64,000 nt of DNA from Notospermus geniculatus (GCA_002633025.1 NMRB01000017.1:282919-346918), one strand, 5' to 3'. Shown: positions 22,369 through 33,781, counted from the first letter of the stretch. Program-made: numbers and translations. Notes: a model not told the origin generated them from the letters alone.

Positions 22369-22395
22369 TGAGCACATGGTCCATGGACCATTTCA
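22369..22395. repeat. Fragment of the GGTCCATGGACC MITE family
   Basis: AGCACATGGTCCATGGACC followed by ATTTCATT matches the inner arm of the element at 11992-12175, without its partner arm. Confidence 0.6.
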
Positions 22396-22577
22396 TTTTC
22401 TTTCACATACATTCACTGTGTTTGGAAGAAGACTTGTCACGATATTATTTTTCTTTCCCCTGCCCAAAACAGTTACACCCCACAGCAACTCCACTCTCGC
22501 TACATGATCTAACACCACAAAACGTCACTTCGAGAAGCCTGTCGCCACAAGCAGGTATATGGCTAAACACGTAGACT

Positions 22578-22628
22578 CCTCTCCTCACACTCGACAGCTA
22601 TAGTTAAGCTGTCGGGTGTGAGGAGAGG
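22578..22628. repeat. 22-bp stem hairpin with 7-base loop
   Basis: CCTCTCCTCACACTCGACAG-CT, loop ATAGTTA, then the complement with a single wobble position. The loop is short for a miRNA precursor. It is most likely a small foldback element. Confidence 0.8.
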
Positions 22629-23507
22629 TCCATATTGTCCACTTGCAACATGATCTCCAACCAACAGTGATCCACCACCCCCTGTTCCCATCAATCTGGA
22701 TCAAATATTGTCGAACGGACTATTAGAGTGACTCATTTCGACATTTTTCATGAAGTGTATGGAGGCCTTATTGGAGCACACGACACATGACGTGACTATT
22801 CTCAGCAGTTGGCTGGCTGAGAGGACCTGTTACAAAATCTGACAGCTGATTCTCCCAACTCTTTCATGCCCTTAAGTATCCCAATGGCACACGTTTCAAA
22901 GAAGCCTTGTTGGCCTTCAGCTGTACTTTGTGTAAGATCGTGATATCTCTTACCCAGGGAACACGATTGGATTCAGAGTGAGCTTTTATTTTCATGAGTT
23001 GCACAAATACTGACAATTCGCAGAGTGTGTGCTTCCGTCAGCCACGTGGAAGACCGCCAGTTCGTTTTACATTGTCTCCGCTACGCGGCGCCACACTACA
23101 GGTTGCAACCTATGGAATGCCAATTAAGACAAATTATCGTACCGTCACATACGTCCCTCCTCAGAGGAGAGTTGTCCCACATCATCAACTACATGTAAAA
23201 CTTAGCTCCACCCCAGCACACACGCCTCCGACTCGGGGTTCGTAATCCGCACTGGAATCAGCGCCTTCCCCACCGTCGCCGCAATCCGTGATACAACCAA
23301 TCCGGGGGAATTACTGGGCTCTAAAACACCTTTATAATTGAGGCTTGGAAATCCAGGACCTAGATTTTTGTAACCTAGTTTTTAGAAGTCAAGAGTCTCC
23401 TGGGATGACTATTCCTTTATTTGATATATGTGATATATGTGAGTGAGTGAGTTTTGTTTTTTTGCTTTCACCACCTGGCCACTTGAAGTACGATGGGCCA
23501 ACATGCT
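22629..23507. other. No gene recognised
   Basis: An 83-codon ORF at 22994-23245 has no motif and no splice-site support. Nothing else seen. Confidence 0.4.
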
Positions 23508-24183
23508 TCATGTAACAGGACCATATCTAACTTCTTCAAGAAAATATAAATGTGCTTCACGTTTTCCAAATTTGAGCGAATGGGCCATCGAAACACAGAC
23601 CCCCGTCCTTTCCAGCAACTCTATTATGAATTCGTCATCCGATAGTGATCCCACCACCTTTCCTATGTGGAAACTCATTCTAAAGGCCACTGCTACCCAC
23701 TGGATTTCTGGACCATGAGCAACTACATCTGTTCATTTTCCTTCCTGGCTGCTGTTGCCACCTCAGGGATGACCAATCTATTTGGTGTAATCACACCATC
23801 GCCAACATCATCATTTCCACCGACTCGTCAACATCAGGATCATCCATTGCATTTGGTCCAGTCACGTCATTCCTGACAGCACCATTTCCACCGACTTCAT
23901 CGGAATCAGGAACACCCAATGCATTTGTTGTGACGCCATTGCTGACAGGACGTTTTCCACCAACTGGTGGTGCCACTTCAGGAACTTCATATTCATTAGT
24001 CGAAGTCACGCCATTGACGTCAGCACGTTTTCCAGCAACTTTGGCGCCTTCAGCAACATGCAAAGACTTTCTGACACGCTTTCGTTTCTTTATTTGCACA
24101 CCAGGAGCCTCAGCTTTCCGCTTTGGTTGTCTTTTCCTTGTGACTGAGGTACTCTCCAGTGACCTTCTTACTTGGCGAATCAC
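23500..24183 (-). pseudogene. Low-complexity ORF and tail remnant
   Basis: 24183-23791 encodes a 130-residue frame with a basic cluster (QIKKRKRVRKS) and three similar segments ending in NGVTSTNEY, NGVTTNALG and NDVTGPNAM, so it grew by internal duplication. At 23690-23508 a frame contains AFRMSFHIGKVVGSLSDDEF, which resembles the small barrel domain often found near the C-terminus of transposon-related proteins. Frames do not join cleanly. It could be the 3' end of the RecQ-like remnant upstream or an unrelated gene. Confidence 0.3.
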
Positions 24184-24442
24184 TGACGGGATTAAAAAGC
24201 TGCAGTTGCTTCGGAAGCGAGCTCCTCAATATCATTTTACTTTGATTAAAGTTTCTTGCGTGTTCTTTACTGTGACATGGTCATTGTTCACGTCAACTTC
24301 GACGTTTTCAATCGTTACTTCCTTCAGAAGATGATCTTCGTATATGATTTCTTTTGAACTGTTCCACAATTTGCACGTCAGTCGCAGCACAAATGACGGG
24401 GTGACACATCTAATGGATCAAATTCAAAATGCTCACACAGAA

Positions 24443-24838
24443 ATTGAAGGGGTCAGAGCCAGAACAACCTAAGTGCATTTTTTAAATTTTACAGGAGAAG
24501 CTAAAAACACTTTTTTGCACATAGGTCGTTCTGGCTCTGAAATATAGGCATGTTATGCTGATTTGATAAGAACAAGAAATATTTTTGCTTCTTAAAATCA
24601 CTCTTAGTTACTGTTTAGAGTTTCTAGGGAGCATGCAAAACACAACAGACTATCGGGACGAACATAGGCTGTTCTGGCTCTCAGCCTTTTTTTGACTCCG
24701 ATTTCACCCAAAAGGGGGCAGTACTTCCACATGAAGCTGTGCTTGTTGAATAGAGCTCTTTTCAAGCTTCATTTTAATGTATCAGTTCCAAAATAACCGA
24801 AGTGGCACATAGGTTGTTCTGGCTCTGACCCCTTCAAT
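24443..24838. mobile_element. 396-bp MITE interrupting a RecQ-like exon
   Basis: Ends ATTGAAGGGGTCAGAGCCAG and the exact complement pair over about 28 bases. Inside, CACATAGGTCGTTCTGGCTC-like words recur at about 24519 and 24661, so the element carries subterminal repeats. Its right end abuts the RecQ-like coding frame at 24839. Confidence 0.8.
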
Positions 24839-25008
24839 TCTCTGCGACTTGTTTTCCCTCTCAGAAATGATCTTATTTCCCTCTCAGAAATGATCTTATT
24901 TCGTCTGTCATTCCTGGCACATTTTCCCAAGGTCGTTATTGTTGAAGTATGTGATTGCTTCACATAATCCACCGTCACACCCTGCTCTGCCAACTTCTTG
25001 GATGTAAG
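24839..25008 (-). pseudogene. RecQ-like helicase remnant, exon with motif VI region
   Basis: After a TTTCCAG acceptor the frame reads YIQEVGRAGCDGGLCEAITY and FNNNDLGK, the RecQ helicase motif VI region (QEIGRAGRDG in typical members; here Arg is Cys). A missing base in the A run (about 24930) breaks the frame. Restoring it would give the usual GMTDEIRSFL continuation. A 23-base segment (about 24873-24918) is then duplicated in tandem. The exon runs straight into a foldback element. Confidence 0.8.
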
Positions 25009-25890
25009 CTGGAAAGAAAACAGAAATGTGGTTTCTTGTATTGTACTACACCTGTGATCATGCTCTAATTCCTCCCCTGTATTGCGCTGAATAGTTTGTT
25101 AACAGTACATAACATGTATAACCTGTCCTCCCCCTTTTCTCCCCTTACTAGGTCTTCATTTTTTCCATTTAGGAGGGAATGTTTCTCTCTTTCTGGTTTA
25201 GGCCCTTTCCCTTCCCCTATTCTTTTCATTGGTCAATGATTTGCATTTGCCTGTCTCCTAGTCTTTTTTTCTATCTATTCATCTTATTCTGACGCCATAC
25301 TCTGTTTATTGTGTTGGTGCTATTCTATATATAGCTACACTCCTCTTCATTCCATGTCATGGTCATACATTATCTTCATGTCACTCTTGCTCATTTTAAA
25401 TTACACATGTCATAAGTTATTACATGTAATATTAAACTCCTTTTCTTTAAGCCTAATTAGTTTTCTACTAATTACATACACTCTCTTTTTTATTAGGACT
25501 AGCAACCAATTTCTGGGGCTTGGCCTCTATTCATTCCTTAATTGCTGACACCTCCTGTTTGTACAGGGTATTTCAGATCTACATTTGGGATTCAGCTCAG
25601 TCTCTTCTGAAATCTATGTGCAAAAGTGCCAGCCTGGGTCGAAAATTTGCTAAATTCTGGAAGTTGACTTCCTATTTATTATTATACGTTGTGTTGACTT
25701 TTGTGCGTCTTTTCTCTTTATATAACCTGTACCAGATATTCGTGCAAAAGATAGTCCCTGTAATCCATGCATGTACATGCAACTTTCAAAATGTCCAATT
25801 GGTATTGCTGTATGACACTATAAAATGTATTAGTGTTTGTATGTTACTCAAAGACAGAATCAATTTTTTTATAATATTAAGTAAACTTAC
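25009..25890. other. Intron of the RecQ-like remnant
   Basis: T-rich on the + strand with chance ORFs (25309-25981). No supported gene. Confidence 0.5.
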
Positions 25891-25981
25891 TTTCAAGAGT
25901 TTTTGGTGGTCCAATGTGTACAATTCGTCGGATATCTGGAGCACCTGTTCCCATACTGTAAGCCTCTGTGGCAATCAGTAG
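25891..25981 (-). pseudogene. RecQ-like helicase remnant, exon with motif V
   Basis: The exon lies between a CTTTAAG acceptor and a GTAAGT donor (25890-25885). It encodes LLIATEAYSMGTGAPDIRRI then VHIGPPKTLE, equivalent to RecQ motif V (VATVAFGMGIDKPDVR). Its phase-1 donor fits the acceptor of the next exon at 25008. The exon itself is intact even though its neighbours are not. Confidence 0.8.
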
Positions 25982-26684
25982 CTTAAAGATAATATATCAC
26001 GGATATTTTCGCGGGCCACGAAAATCATTGTTTATTTACATTTTGTTTGTTTATGTCCAGTCATTCTTTGTCTTATGAGTAATTTGTTGGTGGCATGCCC
26101 CTCTAGAAATTCTTTTGATACTGAAAATATTCAATTTGGTGGGTTGGCATGTCCCAAAATTCCAATAAATAACATAATGTAAACATCCATGTTTACAAAC
26201 ATTAAATGTAAACCATGAAGTCATGATACATTATCTTTAAGTGTTCCACCTGGTTGGGGCATGGCAGCAACCACTTCTTTCTAAGCCTGGAACAATTGAA
26301 ACAGTAATTGGTCGTCATCAACGTTAACCCAACAATCAAAAAATGAACTCCTCTTAAGCCTTGATGTTTGAGTGCACCAAGTTAATAGACAGGTGGTCCC
26401 CTATTAATCCAGAGAAATATTTTTCTTGGTTCTCATTAAGGGAGTGTGCTTGATGCCACCCACTAATCAAAATTGATCTTTCTGTTATGGACCGAAATTG
26501 GGCAGAAATCATGGTAATGTCTCAAAGCAAACATAGTAGATGATTGAAAGTAGGATACGTCAAATTCTGTGGTGTTCTGATCGCACACGAGGATTATATC
26601 AGCCATGAAATCTGACACGTGATACGACTTGGGCGACAACACCAGGCTGAGAAAGCACAGCATGAAACCGCCAGGTACACTAAC

Positions 26685-27295
26685 CTGATCAGAGCAGGCT
26701 GCGTGGTATTGGGAGACCACTTCCTTGGCATCCTCAGCACAGCTGGTTGTGACTGCCCTCTCGTACCCTCGTCCACAGTTGTCAAGCCCAGAGTACACTA
26801 CTGTCTTCTTGAAAGTGGAATCCTTTTCGCAGAGTTCTTTGATAATTTCATCAACCACAGCTTCGAACGAATCTACTGCAGCGTTATGTCCACCAGTGGA
26901 TGGAAGTCTCTTTTTAATGCAGAATTTGATGTTGTTTCGATCTATACTTCTGCTTACTGTCTCTGGGTTTCTTAACAACAGTGCTTTCCTGATAGCTTCT
27001 TGGGTCTTTACTGTGTCGGCGGCTGTGAGGGCAATCATTCATGCGTTCGTAAATACTGAACGGAGTTCTTTATCTTCTTAAAAGCAGGGCGGAACTTATC
27101 CCCCATGAAACAACTACGTGGCCCTCATCCACCACAACATGACTGACCACTGCCTGCCATTCTTCAGACCGAAAGCTGTTGCAGGTTTCTGTCTCCGTCA
27201 GAGCCTCTGGATGGCCAATAAGGTAGCGCTCTCTGCTGTTGAATCGAACCGCCTGGCCAGTAACATGGACAGCTTGTTCTCCATATATGAAAATA
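26685..27295 (-). pseudogene. RecQ-like helicase remnant, Walker B (DEGH) to motif IV
   Basis: Three - strand frames together cover the helicase core. About 27290-27075 carries NSRERYLIGHPEALTET and HVVVDEGHVVVSWG, a DExH box. About 27100-27040 carries DKFRPAFKKIKNSVQYL. From 27038, MIALTAADTVKTQEAIRKAL (motif III, normally ALTATA) leads to VVYSGLDNCGRG and a CAG|GTTAGT donor at 26685. Two frameshifts show decay. RecQ proteins unwind DNA in repair and recombination. The N-terminal Walker A exon was not found in the window, so the remnant is also 5'-truncated. Confidence 0.8.
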
Positions 27296-27299
27296 GAAA

Positions 27300-28061
27300 A
27301 TGAAATTACAAGTAGAAGACACTTCTATCGATGTCTAATTACCTTGAAGGGTCAAGTATGAAGTCCGTTCCACGAGGGTGCAAAAAAGGGCGAAATCCCC
27401 CAAAAGTGGGATCTTCGACTTCAGTCGTTTGACGTGAACTGTGACCCGCCCCATAAAGTGATGCATTCCCACTACTCCCTGAGTCATAGTCTTGTTCGCT
27501 TCCCTCAATATCTTATCTTAGACCCTCCCTAGTTTGGGGGTGGGGGGTCTTGGCATCCTTTCCCCTAGCTTGGGGTACTCACGAGTTTCCGATGTGCTCA
27601 AACCTGGGAACGAGCTGCGGCCTACCTTTACTGGAGGGAGTACTTGTCTCCAATGCAAGGAGCAATTAGGTTCCACTCTGCGTTTGTCCAGTTTCTTACC
27701 TTTCTCCTTGTTAGGCTGTGTGCTTCTTTTTTGTTTAGCTGATCTTGTTTAGCCAACAGCTGCTTTGCCAGGTGGTGGAGAGGTACATGCTTCTGACGGT
27801 GTGGTAGGTGCCGAAACTGCATAAAAAGACATGGTTCCATCAGTGTTTCCGCCGGGCGATATTCCCCCCGAGTAAGTTTGCAGAATGACCTTTTTCAAAT
27901 TGTGTCTTTCAGTAGTGTTTTTCTTTGTTACATTTCAAATGCAATTTTTATGCAGAAGGAAGACTAATTTTGCATTTTGGAGTGTAAAAAATCACTCCGG
28001 AAGCCATTTTTAACCAAAAAATCAAAAAAGGTTTGAAAAAATATTTACCTGCAAAGGTATA
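27300..28061. other. No gene recognised
   Basis: Short ORFs at 27534-27840 have no motif. Nothing supported. Confidence 0.4.
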
Positions 28062-28484
28062 GGGCCGTATTCAAAAAGGGTGTTTTAGCCAAATCAGCGT
28101 ACAAATTCTGCATTACACAGGTTAAAGGCCTAGAAAACTATTGTTCTGCCTTCTCTGTATGCTGCCTGGTCTCTGGCATTTACCCACACGATGATTACAC
28201 GCGTCTAACATTCCTGCGTCTCGGTGTGGGAGGACAAAAGAAAGTGGTGTTCAAATTCTAGACAAGCCTGCCTCATCGTTCAACATTTCCTTTGTACTCT
28301 TGGACTTAGACGCAGGATAGTTAGACGCGTGTGATTATCCTGCGGGTAAATGCCTCTAGTGAAGTGCCATACAGACATCAGACAATAGTTTTCTAGGCCT
28401 TTAACCTGTGTAATGCAGAATTTGTAGGCTGATTAGGCTAAACACCCTTAATCGCGCGATGATCACCCTTTTTGAATACGGCCC
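28062..28484. mobile_element. 423-bp foldback element with ATA duplication
   Basis: Ends GGGCCGTATTCAAAAAGGGT and its complement. Pairing extends well inside (AAAGGCCTAGAAAACTATTG, GACGCGTGTGATTATCCTGC side). ATA borders both ends (28059-28061, 28485-28487). Long arms and a 3-base duplication suggest a Harbinger-type MITE. It lies between the RecQ remnant and the end of the zinc-finger exon array. Confidence 0.8.
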
Positions 28485-28705
28485 ATAGAGATGAGGAAAC
28501 ACCATATCATCATTTTGGAGGTTGTTGTTGTTAATTAACTTTATTAAAACAAAAATAGTATAGTACATGAAACTAAATATTCTGGGCAGGGCCGTTGCTT
28601 AGAACAGCATTGAAGCCCAGATAACAAAAATTAATGGAACATAAATTGACTGGCCGAAAGGAATTAAATAAATACAAAAAGAATATACATTAGTAGACAG
28701 GTATG

Positions 28706-28726
28706 NNNNNNNNNNNNNNNNNNNNN
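28706..28726. other. Assembly gap (21 N)
   Basis: Run of N about 20 bases downstream of the last zinc-finger exon. Confidence 0.99.
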
Positions 28727-28745
28727 TGTACTTCATTGTATTCCA

Positions 28746-29063
28746 TTACTTCCTGCATTCTGCAGTTTGATGTCTGTTTAGTCGGCCAATACGATGAAAA
28801 CCCACCCCACATGTATCACAACGGTAGCGTTTCTGGCCAGTATGTACCCCAGCCACGTGTTCCTTAAAGTTGTCAATCCTGTGGAAACCCTTCTCACAGA
28901 AAGGGCAGAAATGTGTTGGTCCAGAATGGTTTCGTATATGCCTGAACAGACTGCTTGGATACTTGAATTCTTTGGGGCAGTACAGACACTTGTACGTGTT
29001 GTGGTCTGTCGCACACAATGGCGCTAGTATCCGTATTTTGGCACCATGAGAGCTGAACGCAAA
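28746..29063 (-). CDS. Alternative 3' exon A: three zinc fingers
   Basis: The acceptor TATTTTACAG ends at 29064 and the first full codon is TTT (phase 0). 105 residues. Fingers 1 and 2 are C2H2 (YKCLYCPKEF...HIRNH; HFCPFCEKGF...HVAGVH). Finger 3 ends in Cys instead of the second His (YRCDTCGVGFHRI...HQTAEC). The lead-in (FAFSSHGAKIRILAPL) has no start codon. An AATAAA lies on this strand at 28545-28540. This is the last exon of the array. Exons A, B and C share the finger order and the F-H-R-[IK]-D second finger, so they descend from one another. Confidence 0.85.
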   Translation of the reverse strand, partial: FAFSSHGAKIRILAPLCATDHNTYKCLYCPKEFKYPSSLFRHIRNHSGPTHFCPFCEKGFHRIDNFKEHVAGVHTGQKRYRCDTCGVGFHRIGRLNRHQTAECRK

Positions 29064-29776
29064 CTGTAAAATACAATAAAAATTTCCTTTAATATAGAGG
29101 TGCTCTCATGAATTATTAACATAATTAAGTTGTTGTTACTAAAACTGTGCATGGGAACATATTCTTTCATGTTAGTTCTAAATGAAGACGGAATAGGCTA
29201 TTCTGTATGACCCTTGTCTAGTCACCTTAGGAAATGGTTAGTTCATGTGAACAAGATGAAGTCATAATAAACATGGGATAGGTAAAAGGCCAAGGCCATC
29301 ATGAAGAGTTCTGTTGCGTATGAAAATTCAAGATTATGTCCAACCATAATATGAAACGCCAAGGAAATACAACAAGTATATGTATATCAGTAAACCTTTG
29401 CATACAGACAAGACAACCAACATTCCTTCAAATGATTTTAAGCACTTTACATTGATACCGGTATTTATTCCTACTTATTATTGTCTAATGAAACCCAGTA
29501 CCAGTTCCAATGGCGAGTTGGCACGAAAATGCTGCAACATTCCCAGAACCACCTGGGTCATGGGTCAAAAAGCTGCCACCATTGTCACACACAATATGGA
29601 GTTCTCCTCCAGCGGATTAGGCAAAACCTGTTGGAATCACCTGCCACAATACCAGATCCTTCAACCAACATTTTCATTCCATTCCTTTTCACTTCATGTG
29701 ATATTCTGGGATATCTGCAGGCATAACGAGACAAATCTGCCAATATGGCTTCCCTCAAGGTGAACATCCCCTTAAT

Positions 29777-30127
29777 TTAGCCATTTTCTTGATTCTTATT
29801 GACGCCAAAGCCCATATGACAGTCCACAACATGTTGATCGAGACTGCCTTTTGTAAAGAAGCTTTCAGGGCACACTCCACACTGATAAGGAGTCATTCTA
29901 TGGATATTCCTAACATGTTTCATCAGATTATCCTTCCGATGGAAAACTTTGTCACAGAATGAACAAGGATGATTAGCTTCGGAGTGATTTTTCAAATGTC
30001 TGTGCATGGTACCCTTGTTTTTGAAATGCTTCGGACACTCTGGGCACACGTAAATTGGGCAATCGTAATCCTGTTTCAGGTATTTGTAAGGAGGCCCTCT
30101 CGCGGCATGCATGTCAACGTCATTGAA
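29777..30127 (-). CDS. Alternative 3' exon B: three zinc fingers
   Basis: Acceptor TTTACAG, first codon TTC (phase 0). 116 residues. Fingers: YVCPECPKHF...HLKNH, HPCSFCDKVFHRK...HVRNIH, YQCGVCPESFF...HVVDCH. An ATG at 30112 follows shortly after the acceptor but belongs to the lead-in FNDVDM, so it does not argue for a separate gene. AATAAA on the same strand at 29469-29464 is about 310 bases past the stop. Paralogue of exons A and C. Confidence 0.85.
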   Translation of the reverse strand, partial: FNDVDMHAARGPPYKYLKQDYDCPIYVCPECPKHFKNKGTMHRHLKNHSEANHPCSFCDKVFHRKDNLMKHVRNIHRMTPYQCGVCPESFFTKGSLDQHVVDCHMGFGVNKNQENG

Positions 30128-30538
30128 CTGTAAAATACAGAAAGAAATCTTTTATTACCACATGCCCTCATATCTCTGAGAATAAAGCACTTGATGAGAG
30201 GTTTTAGCCAGAAGCTGTTTTTGAGCTTGGCCATTGGCACATCTCCTGCCCACAACTCTTGTCCATGTACAGCATGTGTTTTTTCCTTCTGTTTGGGAAA
30301 AGAAAAATGCCCAGTTGAAAAGAATGAAGTTTTTCTTGCACATGAATTGACCTCCTTTGCAAAAGGAATACCAACAGAATGACTGCATGCAGAATATCGA
30401 TAGGCTAGCAGGTTCCTGGGTTGTTTTACATTTCGCCAATCTCATTGAAAAGACTGAGACAGGCCTACCTTGCTGTATGAACCTCAATGCCTTCACAGAC
30501 AGAACCCTCCTCAACTTACTACCAATATCTCTGGACAT

Positions 30539-30844
30539 CTAGGGCACATAAGAGTGATGTGCAAATTTGATGTGATGATTGAGCTGATATGGCCGAATAA
30601 AGGACTTCGTACACAAGTGACATCGATTTGGCTTTGAGCCAATGTGTTTGCTTTCAATATGCTGATCCAAGATATCCTTGCGATGGAAACCCTTGCTACA
30701 ATAAGGGCACATGTTAGTGGGAGAATAATGAGTCTGCGCATGACGTTTGACCCCTTTTCGATATTTGAACTGCTTTGGACAATGGGGGCAAACGTAGAGG
30801 AGAATCCCGTCGATGACAACCTCTCGGAATTCACAGCCAGAGAA
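30539..30844 (-). CDS. Alternative 3' exon C: three zinc fingers
   Basis: The acceptor GTTCTTGCAG gives TTC as first codon (phase 0). The lead-in FSGCEFREVVIDGILL is followed by fingers YVCPHCPKQF...HAQTH, NMCPYCSKGFHRK...HIESKH and NRCHLCTKSF...HIKFAH. 101 residues. AATAAA at 30156-30151 on this strand lies about 25 bases before the acceptor of exon B, so the poly(A) site of C and the splice site of B nearly overlap. Confidence 0.85.
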   Translation of the reverse strand, partial: FSGCEFREVVIDGILLYVCPHCPKQFKYRKGVKRHAQTHYSPTNMCPYCSKGFHRKDILDQHIESKHIGSKPNRCHLCTKSFIRPYQLNHHIKFAHHSYVP

Positions 30845-31352
30845 CTGCAAGAACAAAAGGAAGTTGGATTTTACAATTCGACCCCATAAATTATCCTATC
30901 CGACCCAGTTGACACTGGGCTAGACTGCTCAACTAGTCAACAAGTTGTATCAAGGACCACATCCTGCTGAAGTGCAAGGAACTGGTTATTCCATTGAGAA
31001 AGGCAGAGGGTACATGAATGCATTGCTAATTACATGCACTAGGGATACAGCTCATTGATATGCCAGATGCAAGTGATGGTAGGCCTGAATGCCTCATTGA
31101 GATTTCATGACCCGAGGACATTGATGACTAATGTCTGTCTGTCACACACTTCAGAAGCCAAGTTGGACTCACACGGCCTGTAATGTGGAGAAAAATAAGA
31201 TAGGGCCTACAAAAACAAATGTTTCTGCATTAGTATTGACCAGGCGGATCTTAATTTTCAGTTCAAGCCGGAGTTAACAGATTTCAGAAATACTGGTAGG
31301 TATGATATCTTCTCACACGCACCTTGCTGATTAGATGCAAAATCAGAGTTCC

Positions 31353-31727
31353 TCACTGTACTCGTGGCTCACATTTGTGTCTCTGACGATGACCAGTTTG
31401 TGAAAATGCCTTCCCGCACTGCATACACTTGTACGGTTTTTCCCCAGTGTGAATACGAACATGAACTTTAAGGGCATCCTTCCTGATGAAGTGTTTACCA
31501 CAATATGAGCAATTCTCACCAATTCGTTTGGTGCCCAGTCCCATTTTATGATTTTTCATGTGCCTGGTCAAGGTGTCAATCCTCGTGAACACCACATTAC
31601 AGAAGATGCACCTGTATTCACTGTTTGATGCAGTAACTCCTGGAGACTGAAAAAGGCCAGTCTCAGCGTTTCGTCCGGTCGTCCAGCCACTATTGAAAGA
31701 TAGAGGTATATCACTGAGGAGATGTAA
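31353..31727 (-). CDS. Alternative 3' exon D: three zinc fingers
   Basis: Acceptor TTATCTTCCAG, first codon TTA (phase 0). 124 residues. Fingers: [10 protein letters not shown]...[15 protein letters not shown]...[10 protein letters not shown] (classical linker), [10 protein letters not shown]...HKCEPRVQ, where the last finger ends His-x-Cys. The protein stops four residues later, so the final finger is at the very C-terminus. Confidence 0.85.
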   Translation of the reverse strand, partial: LHLLSDIPLSFNSGWTTGRNAETGLFQSPGVTASNSEYRCIFCNVVFTRIDTLTRHMKNHKMGLGTKRIGENCSYCGKHFIRKDALKVHVRIHTGEKPYKCMQCGKAFSQTGHRQRHKCEPRVQ

Positions 31728-32838
31728 CTGGAAGATAAGACAGACCATAATCACTTTTCACCAGGAATCTGCACTTTCATGACTATACATCTCATACTCT
31801 ATGATAAATCTATGATAGAATTTACTTGGCAAGAATCACTTCCACTTTAAAGGCCCATTTCCAATAAAGCGGATTTCGCCATGGTTTGCGGTGAGCAGTG
31901 TTGTTTTCACAAGTTTTTTTGTGATTTTCCATCAGGAACGAAGCAATACATGGCCTGTTGATTATCCCAATGCCTGTAAAACAACTCTGCTCGCCGCAAG
32001 GCATGCCGGAATCCGTGGAAACGGACCTAAAGAAATATAATTTTCCACTCTCAAAATCTTGCTGTATGACCCAGTACCTAACAAGATAATAATGTATAGA
32101 ACATACACATATGTTTTTATTCGTTCTTAACACAAGCCACAAATTCATTTTACATGCACATGTAATTGATATTGTAATCATTATTACCGGTAATTCCTTT
32201 TCAACACGTTTTTAAAAGACAATGGGTATTGTCATGTAAGTCAATGAACAAATCATTATATGCATCTTGCAAAGTATTCTCCTAGAAGCACTAACTACAA
32301 TGAACAGCAACAGGTACAAAGAGTAGTCCACTGTTTCCTACGCACTACTCAAACAAAAAATTTAAAAAGTTTCATGTTTGTCTTAAATTCATTTCTGTAA
32401 AATATAAGTAATCTGCATATGTATCGACAGTGTTGACCAATACTACAGTCCAGACAATCTGTTCCACAATGAGCACAAGCCAGTGCACCAGTGTCAGCAA
32501 ACACCAACAGTGCTGAAGTCTTTTTTGAAATTCCCTTGCAAAAGAGGTCCACTTACTGTTTAGCCTGTCGATGTCACAGTATAGTTACATGTACGTCTAT
32601 TTACAGAAGAATCAGTGGAATCCATCAACTGATCGATGATGTCGAGGGGGCAAAGGCACAGTCAGGTATGCTTGACAATGCACAACAACACAATACATGC
32701 AACATAATAGGCATACACCTCAATGAAATGCTGTACGAAGTAGTTGTATGATTATGAAGTCCTGAATAACATGAGCAATGTGGACCTTGGTTACAAATGT
32801 GCTGCCAGTTGTTCCCTAAGGAAAGACTGCTAGCTATG

Positions 32839-33303
32839 TCAATAGTTTTTCTCCTTGCCAAGAATGAAGTCCCATTTTTCAGGATGGTGCCTACGTATAT
32901 GATGATTCAGTGGGCCTTTGTTGATGAATGCCTTATTACAGTGTGGACAGCCGAATGGCTTTTCACCCGTATGCATACGGATGTGGTCGGTGAGATGACT
33001 CTGCCGGTAGAAAACCTTTCCACAGGTGTTGCACTTCAAACCTGATGAAGTGTGACGCTTCATATGAAGATTCAGGTTGCCTTTCTGTGTAAAACGTGTA
33101 AAACAATGTTGACATTTATACGGTTTCACTTTGCTTTGGCAGTCTCTACGTATGTGATACTTCAACCGGTGGAAGTCGGGGAATGTAGTATCACATTCGA
33201 CACATCTGAATGATGCCTCCTCGGTTAGAACGTTGTCGGTGTTCACTAACCTATCCATAAAGTCGACATATACTTCAGTTCCACTGTGAGCCATCTCATC
33301 CCA
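32839..33303 (-). CDS. Alternative 3' exon E: four zinc fingers
   Basis: Acceptor TGTCTTGCAG, first codon TGG (phase 0). 154 residues. An acidic lead-in (EVYVDFMDRLVNTDN) precedes fingers FRCVECDTTF...HIRRDC (C2HC), YKCQHCFTRF...HMKRH, LKCNTCGKVF...HIRMHTGEKP and FGCPHCNKAF...HIRRHH. The tail is short and basic. Confidence 0.85.
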   Translation of the reverse strand, partial: WDEMAHSGTEVYVDFMDRLVNTDNVLTEEASFRCVECDTTFPDFHRLKYHIRRDCQSKVKPYKCQHCFTRFTQKGNLNLHMKRHTSSGLKCNTCGKVFYRQSHLTDHIRMHTGEKPFGCPHCNKAFINKGPLNHHIRRHHPEKWDFILGKEKNY

Positions 33304-33781
33304 CTGCAAGACAGACAAGTATAGATTCAGTCAATTAGAGTCTCCTAATCCAAAGTTAGTTCATACTTGCATCAAATCTAAAGGAGGTACACAGTCTTCA
33401 ATTAGGAATAGACGCAAACGTCAAGTTGAAGCGCACAAATCTACCCCATCACACACAACAAAATGGCTGATAAAGCAGAAGGAGTCGCAACAGAAGCTCT
33501 AACATGTCTAATCATCTCTGTATCTGGCTCCCTCTGGAGGACAAAAACTCATCTCTGTAGTACAGCTCTGAAGGACAACTTTCAAACTGGAGTCCGAGAA
33601 TTCAACAGAATGCTGTATCTACTAAATGAACTAAGAACATTTTTAACTCAAACAGTAAAAATAATGCAAGAACCTAGCAAGAAGAACAGAAATTGTTAGA
33701 AACGGCACTGAGGGCAGAAAATCACCAGCCCAGGTTGCCTTCTGAATCAGACCAACCTTGGCCCACTCAAAACTCACAGTT

